Assembly (NCBI GenBank): GCA_021824125.1
Contig: JAKALO010000012.1
Span: forward strand, 1 to 32,691
Direction: 5' to 3'
Length of the DNA: 32,691 bases
Origin: Deltaproteobacteria bacterium
Lineage (GTDB): Bacteria > Desulfobacterota > Deferrimicrobia > Deferrimicrobiales > Deferrimicrobiaceae
How positions within the stretch are numbered: the first letter of the stretch is position 1; each line of letters starts with the position of its first letter. Made by a program: the position numbers and the translations under genes. The notes under the pieces were generated by a model. It had not been told where the DNA came from and made no database searches. It was given only the letters and a program-made list of their open reading frames with translations. Positions 8,962-17,304 of the stretch are shown here, in pieces.

Positions 8962-10671
8962 ATGAAGCGCATATCCGCATTTTCCGTGTTCGTGGCTGCA
9001 TTGGTCGTCCTGTCGGTCGCAGCGCTTTCGGGGCCGGTCCTGGCGGAGGAAAAAGATAACGGGGACGAGGGGTTTCCCGCGTACTCAGTGGCGCGCCTGA
9101 AAGTATTCGAGGGGACGGCCTGGGTGCGCATGCCGGATTCGGGCGAGTGGGAGGAATTCGCCACGAACAGCCCGGTCCCCGAGAGGTCCCGAGTCAACAT
9201 ACCCGAAGGATCCGAGGCCGAGCTCCAGTTCCACGGAGGCCAGTTCGTCCTTCTGACCGGCGGGACCGAAATCGACGTCCGCAGGTTCGACGATCAGGTT
9301 TCGGCATTCCGTCTCCGCTCGGGCGAAATCCGGTTCGACCTTCCCCCGGAGGATTTTTCGCCGGTGAGGGTGGCGATCCCCGGTGACGGAAAAACGAGTT
9401 TCCCCGTACCGGGCCGGTACTGGCTGTTCGTGCAGGAGGACGGGCAGACCCGGCTGGTGGTGCGTTCCGGCGAGGCCGCCGTCAAGGTCGAACGGGGTGA
9501 TTTCCGGGTCAAGGCCGGCGAGGCCGCGATGATCGGCCAGGAGGTCCGGATCACCGCCTACGGAGGCGGCGATGAGGATAATTACGCCTCTCCTCCTCCC
9601 CTGTCCGAGGAGGAGAGGAGGGTGGACGCCCCCCCCGCCACGGTGCGGGAGCTTCGGGACTACGGCGAATGGGTGAACACGACGGACTACGGCTACGCCT
9701 GGCGCCCCCGCGTCGTCGTCGGCTGGACACCTTACTATTACGGGCGATGGGCATGGGTGTCTCCCTTCGGGTGGACGTGGGTGTCGTATGAACCGTGGGG
9801 CTGGTACCCGTACCACTACGGATGGTGGGTGACCGACCCGGTATTCGGTTGGGTCTGGTCCCCTTACCGTTCGTTCGCCTCCGTGAGCATCACCTTCGGT
9901 TTCGGGAACTTTCGCCATTATCACAGGGGAACCCATTTCTACCCGGGGAACGTGCGCTTCGTGAGGGAAGGCGGAAACGTGCGATGGATTCCGCTGCGGC
10001 CCGGGGAGCGGTTCACGCGGTCCGGCTTCACCCGGTCCGACCCGCGGCTTGCCCGCTGGGAGAGGCCGCTGGAGCGGAATGCGGTTTTCGTGAGGGGTGT
10101 CGATAACCGGGGGAAGAGGGAGTGGCGCGACTGGTCGGCAGTTCGCAAGGACAGGCGCGACGTGGTGGTAAGAGCTCGCGGGGAACGCGTGGGACAGCCG
10201 CCGCCGCGCCCGGTCGCTCGTCCGCGCGACGGGGATTCCGCCGTCAAGCGGCGCCCGGAACGCGTACGCCCCGAAAAGCAGATACACGTGGAGCCGCGGC
10301 CCCGCCCGGACCGCGACAAGGTGGTGCGTCCCCCGGAAGGAAGGAGCACGCCTGAGAAACGGCGTCCGGATCCGGCGCCTGCCGTTCGACCCGAAAGGGA
10401 TCGTTCCCGGCGTTCCGGGCCGGAGTCCAGTATTCGCGAGGAGAAGGTAGCGCCGCCGCCACGTCCCGAGCGCGTGGAGAGGGCCACGCCGCCGCCTCCG
10501 CGGGTTTCTACACCGCCTCCCCGGGTTTCCACGCCGCCTCCCCGGGCGCAGGAACGACGTGAAGTGCCGGGAGGTCGCGTCCCTTCCCCGGATGTGGGTT
10601 CCGGCAAGGACGGGAGAGGTCGAGACAATCCGGGTGAACGTGGAGATAGGGGCGTGGGGAACCGAAGATAA
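8962..10671 (+). CDS. exported FecR-domain / DUF6600-like Trp/Tyr-rich protein
   Basis: Signal peptide (start at MKRISAFSVF, 8962), FecR-like N-terminal half, W/Y-rich block YYYGRWAWVSPFGWTWVSYEPWGWYPYHYGWWV, Arg/Pro-rich C-terminal tail. Confidence 0.75.
   Translation: MKRISAFSVFVAALVVLSVAALSGPVLAEEKDNGDEGFPAYSVARLKVFEGTAWVRMPDSGEWEEFATNSPVPERSRVNIPEGSEAELQFHGGQFVLLTGGTEIDVRRFDDQVSAFRLRSGEIRFDLPPEDFSPVRVAIPGDGKTSFPVPGRYWLFVQEDGQTRLVVRSGEAAVKVERGDFRVKAGEAAMIGQEVRITAYGGGDEDNYASPPPLSEEERRVDAPPATVRELRDYGEWVNTTDYGYAWRPRVVVGWTPYYYGRWAWVSPFGWTWVSYEPWGWYPYHYGWWVTDPVFGWVWSPYRSFASVSITFGFGNFRHYHRGTHFYPGNVRFVREGGNVRWIPLRPGERFTRSGFTRSDPRLARWERPLERNAVFVRGVDNRGKREWRDWSAVRKDRRDVVVRARGERVGQPPPRPVARPRDGDSAVKRRPERVRPEKQIHVEPRPRPDRDKVVRPPEGRSTPEKRRPDPAPAVRPERDRSRRSGPESSIREEKVAPPPRPERVERATPPPPRVSTPPPRVSTPPPRAQERREVPGGRVPSPDVGSGKDGRGRDNPGERGDRGVGNRR
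10492..10546 (+). repeat. 21-bp in-frame tandem repeat, about 2.6 copies, encoding (RVSTPPP)n
   Basis: CCGCCTCCGCGGGTTTCTACA / CCGCCTCCCCGGGTTTCCACG / CCGCCTCCCCGGG. Confidence 0.8.
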
Positions 10672-10804
10672 GACCACTGGGTTATTTGGCGCAACAGGGT
10701 TATTCCACCTTAGGCGAATATATCGGCATAACCAGGAAAACAATTGATTTGATTGGTTAAATAAACAGTAATGGATATTGTTTGATTTATGGCATTATAT
10801 TTGC

Positions 10805-10838
10805 TGTGACCTCCTGGTAAGAAAATGCGGAGGTCGCA
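10805..10838 (+). promoter_or_regulatory. Shine-Dalgarno-sequestering hairpin upstream of the tlpA-like gene
   Basis: TGTGACCTCC (10805-10814) pairs with GGAGGTCGCA (10829-10838): 10 bp with one G-U, 14-nt loop; GGAGG is 7 nt from ATG 10841. Confidence 0.6.
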
Positions 10839-10840
10839 CG

Positions 10841-11353
10841 ATGCAATTAACCGGTATCCGAAAGTCCCTCGTCGGGTTTTTCCTCGTGGTCTTTGTCCTC
10901 CTGGCGGCTCCCGCGGTCGCGGTGACGCTGCACCCGGGGGACGAGGCGCCCAACTTCTCCCTGAAGGACATCGACGGGAACAAGGTTTCCCTCGGTCAGT
11001 TCCGGGGAAAAACGGTGGTGATCGCGTTCTGGTCCACCTGGTGCTCGCGTTGCGAGGAGGAACTGACGTTCCTGAAGGATAGCTTCGGCAAGCGGAACGA
11101 CGTGGTCGTCCTGCTTGTCAACCAGGATTCCGAAAAATCGGTGTCGCTCCTCCGGGTGCGCACGGTGAAGGAGAAGCTGGGGATCACCTTCCCCATCCTC
11201 ATGGATGAAGGCCTGGCGCTCTGGGATGGTTTCGGGATCAACGCCCTCCCGACCTCCGTCGTCATCGGCAAGAACGGGGTGGTCAAGATGGTGGAGTCGA
11301 ACTTCTACTGGGCCTCGCCCGAGAAACTGATAGAAGCCGTCGAGCAGGGCTGA
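10841..11353 (+). CDS. TlpA/ResA-like thioredoxin-fold redox protein
   Basis: Signal peptide; DEAPNFSLKDIDGNKVSLGQFRGKTVVIAFWSTWCSRCEEEL (CxxC); INALPTSVVIGKNGVV (cis-Pro). Confidence 0.88.
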   Translation: MQLTGIRKSLVGFFLVVFVLLAAPAVAVTLHPGDEAPNFSLKDIDGNKVSLGQFRGKTVVIAFWSTWCSRCEEELTFLKDSFGKRNDVVVLLVNQDSEKSVSLLRVRTVKEKLGITFPILMDEGLALWDGFGINALPTSVVIGKNGVVKMVESNFYWASPEKLIEAVEQG

Positions 11354-11366
11354 AAACGGCCCCGGA

Positions 11367-12785
11367 TTACCGTTTCGGCCGGGTTTCGCGAGAATCCCTA
11401 TAAAGCGACAGCGCCAGGGTTTTTGCCTCTTCCCGCCGCCCGATCCTGCCCGTCAAGGTGGCCTCCCGGATCTCTTCCAGGATCGACCGCACCCGCGGCC
11501 CGGCCGGGATCCCCGCGTCGAGGAGGTCCTGCCCGGTCAGGAGCGGGGGCTTCCTTACGGCTATCGCGAGCGACGCACGGAAATCCGATTCCTTTCCGCC
11601 CTCCGTCTTTCGGACCGCCTCGTGAAGGGCGAGCAGCGGCCCCGGGTTTTTCCACCTTCCGATGAGGGATTCGATGCGGGCGTGCGGATTCCTCGACAGT
11701 CCTGCGTGGGCGAGCCGGTTCCGGTCCGAAAGGAGCCTCATGACGGTCCGTACCTGGGGAAAGTGGAGGCGTCGCGCGGCGGCTTCCGTCAGGGGGAGAC
11801 GGAATATATTCCGTTCGTCCCCCGTTTTTCCTTCGCATTCGGCCTTCGAAGCGTCCACGAGCAGATTGGCGAAAAGCAGGGCAGGGGGGAGGGGCCGGCC
11901 CATCGATTTCTCGAGAAACCGGTACCGTCTCTTCATCCGCTCCGGGAAATCCGCGTTACGCGTGGCGGGCCCGGGAAGGAGAGCCTGGAGGATGCCCGCG
12001 CGGGAAAGGTCCTCAACCGTTCCCGCCGGGTTTGCCGAAAGGGATCGGAGCAGCTCGACGGCGACGCGTTCCCCGGAGGCGGATGAGAGCAGTGCCGGGG
12101 CTGTCCGGAGGATGGCTTTCCATGTCCCCTTCTCGATGGATCCTCCCCGCCGCTCGTTTTTCTGCCGGATGGCTCGCAGGATCCGCAGCGGGTCTTCGCG
12201 GAAACGCTCCTCCGGCTTCCCGACTCCACGGATGAGGTTCCGCCCGAGGTCGTCGATGCCGCCGAAAAAGTCGACGGCCGAGCCGTCCAGGCTGGTTCCC
12301 TCCCGATGGAAGGCGAAAAGGAGGCTGTTGATCGTGAAGTCGCGCCTGGCGACGTCTTTCCGTGCGTCCACGTCCCTTGTCCGGGTGGTGGAATCCCGGC
12401 GCCCGGTCCCCGTGGATCGCTCCGTGCGGGCCGGCGACACGTCGATCTCCTCGTCCGCCCAGGTCGCGCGTACCTTGTAGACGGTGAACGCTTTCCCGAC
12501 CGGAAGGACGCGGCTAATGCCCAGCCGCTTCGCCGGGAGGGACCCCAACAGGTTTCCCAGGTTTTCGAACCCGATTCCGGCGACCATAATGTCCATGTCA
12601 TTCCCCGTTTTCCCCTCGACCAGGTCGCGCACGAATCCGCCCACGAGGTAGGATCTACCCCCGGCGTCTTCGACGGTCCGGCAGAACGACTCCAGGAAAC
12701 GCCACAGCGGCTTTCGCCCGCGCAGGGCCCGCAGGACCCTGGAGGAAACCCGCCGTGGAACGGGTTTTGGAGACTGCGTGCCCAT
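11367..12785 (-). CDS. CCA tRNA nucleotidyltransferase / poly(A) polymerase family protein
   Basis: YLVGGFVRDLVEGKTGNDMDIMV, RRDFTINSLLF, DFFGGIDDLGRNLIRGVGKPEERFREDPLRILRAIR. Confidence 0.9.
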   Translation of the reverse strand: MGTQSPKPVPRRVSSRVLRALRGRKPLWRFLESFCRTVEDAGGRSYLVGGFVRDLVEGKTGNDMDIMVAGIGFENLGNLLGSLPAKRLGISRVLPVGKAFTVYKVRATWADEEIDVSPARTERSTGTGRRDSTTRTRDVDARKDVARRDFTINSLLFAFHREGTSLDGSAVDFFGGIDDLGRNLIRGVGKPEERFREDPLRILRAIRQKNERRGGSIEKGTWKAILRTAPALLSSASGERVAVELLRSLSANPAGTVEDLSRAGILQALLPGPATRNADFPERMKRRYRFLEKSMGRPLPPALLFANLLVDASKAECEGKTGDERNIFRLPLTEAAARRLHFPQVRTVMRLLSDRNRLAHAGLSRNPHARIESLIGRWKNPGPLLALHEAVRKTEGGKESDFRASLAIAVRKPPLLTGQDLLDAGIPAGPRVRSILEEIREATLTGRIGRREEAKTLALSLYRDSRETRPKR

Positions 12786-13331
12786 TCAGGCCGTCAGGTA
12801 CCCCTTTTCCAGAAGTGCCGCAACGACACGCCGCGCGGCATCCGCAGGCGTTTCCCGGTCCCCGTTCACGACCAGGTCCGGCGCCTCCGGCGGCTCGTAG
12901 GCGGCATCGATGCCGGGGACGTTGCGGGCGGAACCGTCGCGGCTCCTGCGGTAGATGCCCTTGGGGTCCCTGGTTTCGCAAACCGCAAGGGGGCAAGCCA
13001 CGTACACTTCGATGAACCGGGGGATTTGCCGCTTCGCCCTGTCCCGCCAGGCGCGGCGGTTGGCCGTGGCGTCGAAGATCACGGACACGCCGTGCCGGAC
13101 GAGCAGCTGTCCTATGTGGGCCATCGCCCCGTAGAAGACCTCCCGTTCACGCTCGTCGTAGCGAGGGTCGGGAGTGAGGATCAGGCGCAGGGCGTCGGAT
13201 TCAAGGACGGATAAGTTCACCCCTCGCCCCGAGAGCTCGGCTTCGAGCGCCGCGGCCAGGGTCGACTTCCCGGAGGCCGGGAGACCCGTGATCCACACGG
13301 CGAATCCCTGTCGCGCCTTGTTTTCAGGCAC
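12786..13331 (-). CDS. adenylyl-sulfate kinase-like P-loop kinase
   Basis: VWITGLPASGKSTLA (Walker A), FIEVYVACPLAVCETRDPKGIYRRSRDG, YEPPEAPDLVV; the usual DGD is replaced by ESD. Confidence 0.8.
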   Translation of the reverse strand: MPENKARQGFAVWITGLPASGKSTLAAALEAELSGRGVNLSVLESDALRLILTPDPRYDEREREVFYGAMAHIGQLLVRHGVSVIFDATANRRAWRDRAKRQIPRFIEVYVACPLAVCETRDPKGIYRRSRDGSARNVPGIDAAYEPPEAPDLVVNGDRETPADAARRVVAALLEKGYLTA

Positions 13332-14412
13332 CGCAGTAGTCGTTTACCAGACCCGGGTCGAAGGCCTGCGAGTCGAGTACCGCATGCAGAAACGCGAAGA
13401 GTTTCCGCCGGACGTCGTCGGCAAGCGTCGGGTACCAGAGGGGGTTTGCCATGACCAGTCCGCGGAAGGCGTAGAAGGGCGCCGCCACCTCGAGGATCTC
13501 CGTGTCCCCGCTTTTTTCCATGTACCGGTCCCAGAACCGGCGGAACAGGGTTTCGAAGCCCCCCGCGAGACGGCCGTCGCGCTGCAGCGAGGAGAAGAGG
13601 TAGTTCCCGGTGATGGATGTGACGTCGTCCGCGGGGTCGCCCCACTCGCCGCGGGAGCGGTCGATCACGCTGAAGTCGGTCCCTTCCCGGAACAGGATGT
13701 TGTATGGGTGGAAATCCCCGTGGACCCGTCGCAGCCGGTGGGTGCGCTCCTTCAGGCGCCATCGCCAGGCGACGCAGCGGTGTTCGATCGCCTCCAGGAT
13801 CTCCTTGGTTATGAAACCGCACCGGGGCGGATAGCTGTCGGCGAGGCCCATGATGCATTCCCCGTGGCCCAGCAATTCGCGGATCCGCCGCGCGTAGAGG
13901 CCGGGGTCGGTTCCGCGCTGGCGGTGGATGTCGGCCAGGTAGTCGCAGAGTGCGTCGGCGCGCGCCAGGTCGAGGTCGGAGAGCGACCCGCCCGCCTGAA
14001 GGCGGGAGAGATCGTGGATGTACCCTTTCCCTTCCACGAACTCGGCAAGGAGGAAGAACTCCTCGAGTTTCCCGACGGAGAGGAGCCCGCCTTCCTTCAC
14101 GAAGCCCCCGACGTCGATCGACCGGGCGTGGCGGGGGAGACGGTTGAAGGTATCGTGATCCCAGAGCAGCATCTGGGCACGGTCCGACATGTGTTCGTGC
14201 CCGAAGGGGCCGGGCGAGAGGGTCTCGACGACGACCTTCCGGAGCCGCCCCCCCGCCTCGCAATCCACCAGGACGGGCATGCCGTAGCCGTACCCCTTCA
14301 AGGCGCAGTCCCGGACCTTTTCCCCGAGGATGGAAAGGCGCAGGACGCGCACTGGCGCCCCAAGGACGGTCGAGAGGTAAGGTTCGAGGTTCTCCCGGGA
14401 AAGTTCCGGCAT
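13324..14412 (-). CDS. APH-like (aminoglycoside phosphotransferase family) kinase
   Basis: Start at MPELSREN with GGAGGGGGC RBS; VHGDFHPYNILF (HxDxxxxN) and FSVIDRSRGEWGDPADDV; 8-nt overlap with the APS-kinase-like gene. Confidence 0.8.
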   Translation of the reverse strand: MPELSRENLEPYLSTVLGAPVRVLRLSILGEKVRDCALKGYGYGMPVLVDCEAGGRLRKVVVETLSPGPFGHEHMSDRAQMLLWDHDTFNRLPRHARSIDVGGFVKEGGLLSVGKLEEFFLLAEFVEGKGYIHDLSRLQAGGSLSDLDLARADALCDYLADIHRQRGTDPGLYARRIRELLGHGECIMGLADSYPPRCGFITKEILEAIEHRCVAWRWRLKERTHRLRRVHGDFHPYNILFREGTDFSVIDRSRGEWGDPADDVTSITGNYLFSSLQRDGRLAGGFETLFRRFWDRYMEKSGDTEILEVAAPFYAFRGLVMANPLWYPTLADDVRRKLFAFLHAVLDSQAFDPGLVNDYCGA

Positions 14413-14579
14413 GCCCCCTCCTTTCGTTCTCATTTTACACCTCGGCGAAATGCCGGTTAGTGGTTGGATTGAGAGCCCGATGAGGATATGCTGATATATT
14501 AAAAATTCATTCCTGTTGACGAAGGACACGAGCGTTTCGACGTGGTCAGGCGCTTGTGAAGACAAAGGGGGATCATTCG

Positions 14580-15038
14580 ATGAGGAGATTTTCGGGATTC
14601 CTGGCCTTGGTTCTGGCGACGGCGTTCGTTTTTGCCGGCGTGGAGGCGCTCGCTTTCGGAAACATGTCCAAAACGAAAGGCGGCGACGGCGGAAAGGCGG
14701 CGTCTTTCGACAAAACGCCTGTCGAAAAGGCCAAGGGGCCGGATTCCTACACCGTGGCCGAGATATACAAGAAAAGCGCGGAACTGGACAAGAAGAGCGT
14801 CGCCGTCCGGGGCAGGGTGACCAAGGTGTCGGCCGGCATTATGGGGAAGAACTGGGTCCACCTGCAGGACGGCAGCGGGGACCCTTCGAGCGGGACGCAC
14901 GACCTGGTGGCGACCTCCCAGGACCTGCCCTCCGTCGGGAACGTGGTGACGGCCCGCGGCACCCTGTACAAAGACAAGGATTTCGGTTCGGGATACGCGT
15001 ACAAGGCGATCGTGGAGGAGGCGACCTTAAAGCCCTGA
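14580..15038 (+). CDS. exported OB-fold-like protein
   Basis: Signal peptide; KKSVAVRGRVTKVSAGIMGKNWVHLQDGSGDPSSGTHDLVATS resembles bacterial OB-fold exported proteins. Confidence 0.6.
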   Translation: MRRFSGFLALVLATAFVFAGVEALAFGNMSKTKGGDGGKAASFDKTPVEKAKGPDSYTVAEIYKKSAELDKKSVAVRGRVTKVSAGIMGKNWVHLQDGSGDPSSGTHDLVATSQDLPSVGNVVTARGTLYKDKDFGSGYAYKAIVEEATLKP

Positions 15039-15051
15039 CGGTTATCGCGGC

Positions 15052-15423
15052 TTATCTCCGGCCGGGTTTGCTCTCGTGAGGGCCCGGCGGCATGTGGAAG
15101 GGCGTGACGTTGCCGTGGGGCGCGGCCAGGGCGACGATCTTGTTCGCGCCCTCCTTTTCCACCTCGTCGATGCGAACCATGGCCGACAGCGGGATGTACG
15201 TGCGCTTGACGCCCGCGAACTCGGACTTCAGCTTTTCTTCCGATGGGTCGACGAGAACCCCTCCGCGGCTTCCGAAGATTATGTCCTCGACCTCGACGAA
15301 CGCGAAGAGATCTCCCTGGGACACTTTACGCGCATAGAGTTCGTACAGGTTCCCGTGGTTCTGGAAGAGCACGCGGTAGATGGGCTTCTGTTTGGCGGCC
15401 GCCGTTTTACTGGAGTTTCCCAT
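15052..15423 (-). CDS. DUF1820 family protein
   Basis: IYRVLFQNHGNLYELYARKVSQGDLFAFVEVEDIIFG...LVDPSEEKLKSEFAGVKRTYIPLSAMVRIDEVEKEG. Confidence 0.85.
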   Translation of the reverse strand: MGNSSKTAAAKQKPIYRVLFQNHGNLYELYARKVSQGDLFAFVEVEDIIFGSRGGVLVDPSEEKLKSEFAGVKRTYIPLSAMVRIDEVEKEGANKIVALAAPHGNVTPFHMPPGPHESKPGRR

Positions 15424-15453
15424 CTTTCAAGTATAGCAGTATCCGGGAGAAAA

Positions 15454-15607
15454 TGGAGCCGGCGGTCGGGATTGCCCGCCTGAGCCTCCGCGATCACGCG
15501 ATCGGCTTGTGCGGCGCGGTTTCGGGCTGACGGGCTCCACAAGGTCGCCCTCTTCCTCGCTGCTCGCTCGGCGCCCGAAACCGGTTCAATCCCTTTATGG
15601 GGCTCCA
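15454..15607. repeat. tRNA-3'-end-derived element with imperfect terminal inverted repeats
   Basis: Left end TGGAGCC-GGCGGTC-GGGATTG (15454-15474), right end CAATCCC-TTTATGG-GGCTCCA (15587-15607); internal 11-bp inverted repeat CGGTTTCGGGC (15517-15527) / GCCCGAAACCG (15573-15583). Confidence 0.6.
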
Positions 15608-15645
15608 AATTTTAGTTGGGATACTACGTTGAAAAATTTGGAGCC
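15601..15645. terminator. 13-bp perfect inverted repeat at the 3' end of tRNA-Thr, possible terminator or part of the palindromic element
   Basis: GGCTCCAAATTTT (15601-15613) and AAAATTTGGAGCC (15633-15645). Confidence 0.5.
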
Positions 15646-15713
15646 GGCGGTCGGGATTGAACCGACGACCTGCTGATTACGAATCAGCTGCTCTACCACT
15701 GAGCTACGCCGGC
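15639..15713 (-). tRNA. tRNA-Thr (anticodon CGT), CCA encoded
   Basis: Minus strand GCCGGCGTAGCTCAGTGGTAGAGCAGCTGATTCGTAATCAGCAGGTCGTCGGTTCAATCCCGACCGCCGGCTCCA; full cloverleaf, anticodon loop TTCGTAA. Confidence 0.96.
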
Positions 15714-15773
15714 GTTACGCGTCGGGCAAAGAGAAGTTGCAGCCAGTAAGACTATGGATAGCGCCGCCCAAAG

Positions 15774-17303
15774 TCAAGGGTGCTCGATCTGGTACTGCTC
15801 GATGTGGAACTTGTCGGACGCCGAGATGTTGATCTTCATGCCGTAGCGCGTCTCCAGCATCTCGAGGAACATCCGCTCTTCGCCGAACAGCTCCTCCGCG
15901 AGCGCCGGGTGCACGTGGAGCGAGACCTGCTTCCCGGAGAGCAACGCGCCCTGCCGCTCGAGCGCCCGGAATATATCGTAGCAGATCGTCTTCTTCGACT
16001 TGATGACCCCCTCGCCCGAGCAGTAGGGGCAGGCCTCCGAGAGCGACCGCGCCAGGCTCTCGCGAACGCGTTTCCGCGTCATCTCGACAAGCCCCAGCTC
16101 CGAGATCTTGCAGATGGTCGTCTTGCTCCGGTCGGCGCGCAGGGTCTCGACCAGCGCCTGGTACACCTTCTCGCGGTTCTCCTCGTTCTTCATGTCGATG
16201 AAGTCGATGGTTATGATCCCGCCGATGTTGCGCAGGCGAAGCTGGTAAACGATCTCCCTGACCGCCTCCAGGTTGATCTTGACCGTCGTCTCCTCCAGCG
16301 AGGTGCGGCCTACGTATTTCCCCGTGTTGACGTCGATCACCGTAAGAGCCTCGGTCTGCTCGATGACGATGTACCCGCCGCTCTTTAGCCAGACCTTCTT
16401 GTCGAGGGCGCGCGCCAGCTCGATCTCGATGCCGAAGTGCTCGAAGATCGGCTGCGGGCCTTCGTGTAGCTCGATCCGGTCCTGGATGCGCGGGAAGAAT
16501 TGCGCCGCGAACCCCAGTATCCTGCCGAACTCCTCCTTGTCGTCGACCACGATCCGGTCCATGTCCGCGGAGAAGAGGTCGCGCACGGCCCGCAGGGAGA
16601 GCGACAGCTCCCGGTGGACCTGGGTGGGCGCGCTGGAGGCGTCGCTTTTCTTCTGGATCGACTCCCAGAGGCGGACCAGGTAGTCCATGTCCGCCTTGAT
16701 TTCCGCATCCGTTTTTCCTTCCGCCGCCGTCCGGACGATCGCCCCCATCCCCTCGGGGCGTATCTTCTCGACGATCCCGCTCAGGCGCTCCCTCTCCTCC
16801 GGGTCGTCGATCCGCCGGGAGATCCCGATGTGGCCGGACCAGGTGAGCAGAACGAGGTGCCGTCCCGGCAGGGTGATGTGGCTGGTGATCCGCGCTCCCT
16901 TGGTGCCCAGCGGTTCCTTCGCGACCTGCACCAGGATGTGCTGCCCCTCGCGTATAAGCCCCTCGATCGGCGGCAGGAAGTGCTCCTGCGGGTACCTCGC
17001 TTCCCGGATGCCGATCTCGTCCGGAAGAACGGATTCCTCGCCCCCGTCGGAGTCGAACTCCAGTTGCGGGGTAACGAAGTCCCCGGCGAAGAGAAAGCCC
17101 GCCTTGTCCATGCCGATGTCTACGAAGGCGGCCTGCATCCCGGGGAGCACCCGGATGACCTTCCCCTTGTAGATGTTGCCGACGATGTTCTGCTCACCCC
17201 TGCGCTCCAGGAGGAACTCGACGAGGATCCCCGAATCCAGGGTGCCCACGCGCGTCTCGTAGGGGGAGGCGTTGATGACTATGAGCTTGTTGGATTTCTG
17301 CAC
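15774..17303 (-). CDS. rng: ribonuclease G (Rne/Rng family)
   Basis: IVGNIYKGKVIRVLPGMQAAFVDIGMDKAGFL, NIGGIITIDFIDMKNEENREKVYQAL, SELGLVEMTRKRVRESL, CPYCSGEG. Confidence 0.96.
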   Translation of the reverse strand: MQKSNKLIVINASPYETRVGTLDSGILVEFLLERRGEQNIVGNIYKGKVIRVLPGMQAAFVDIGMDKAGFLFAGDFVTPQLEFDSDGGEESVLPDEIGIREARYPQEHFLPPIEGLIREGQHILVQVAKEPLGTKGARITSHITLPGRHLVLLTWSGHIGISRRIDDPEERERLSGIVEKIRPEGMGAIVRTAAEGKTDAEIKADMDYLVRLWESIQKKSDASSAPTQVHRELSLSLRAVRDLFSADMDRIVVDDKEEFGRILGFAAQFFPRIQDRIELHEGPQPIFEHFGIEIELARALDKKVWLKSGGYIVIEQTEALTVIDVNTGKYVGRTSLEETTVKINLEAVREIVYQLRLRNIGGIITIDFIDMKNEENREKVYQALVETLRADRSKTTICKISELGLVEMTRKRVRESLARSLSEACPYCSGEGVIKSKKTICYDIFRALERQGALLSGKQVSLHVHPALAEELFGEERMFLEMLETRYGMKINISASDKFHIEQYQIEHP

Positions 17304-17304
17304 G

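Noticed and set aside
10492-10546. Short direct repeats considered as a CRISPR-like array
   Set aside because: Units are contiguous, in-frame and coding (RVSTPPP) with no spacers.
15279-15608. 109-aa minus-strand ORF (MEPHKGIEPVSGAERAARKR...)
   Set aside because: Runs through the tRNA-derived repeat and into DUF1820; typical spurious translation of a tRNA-end repeat.
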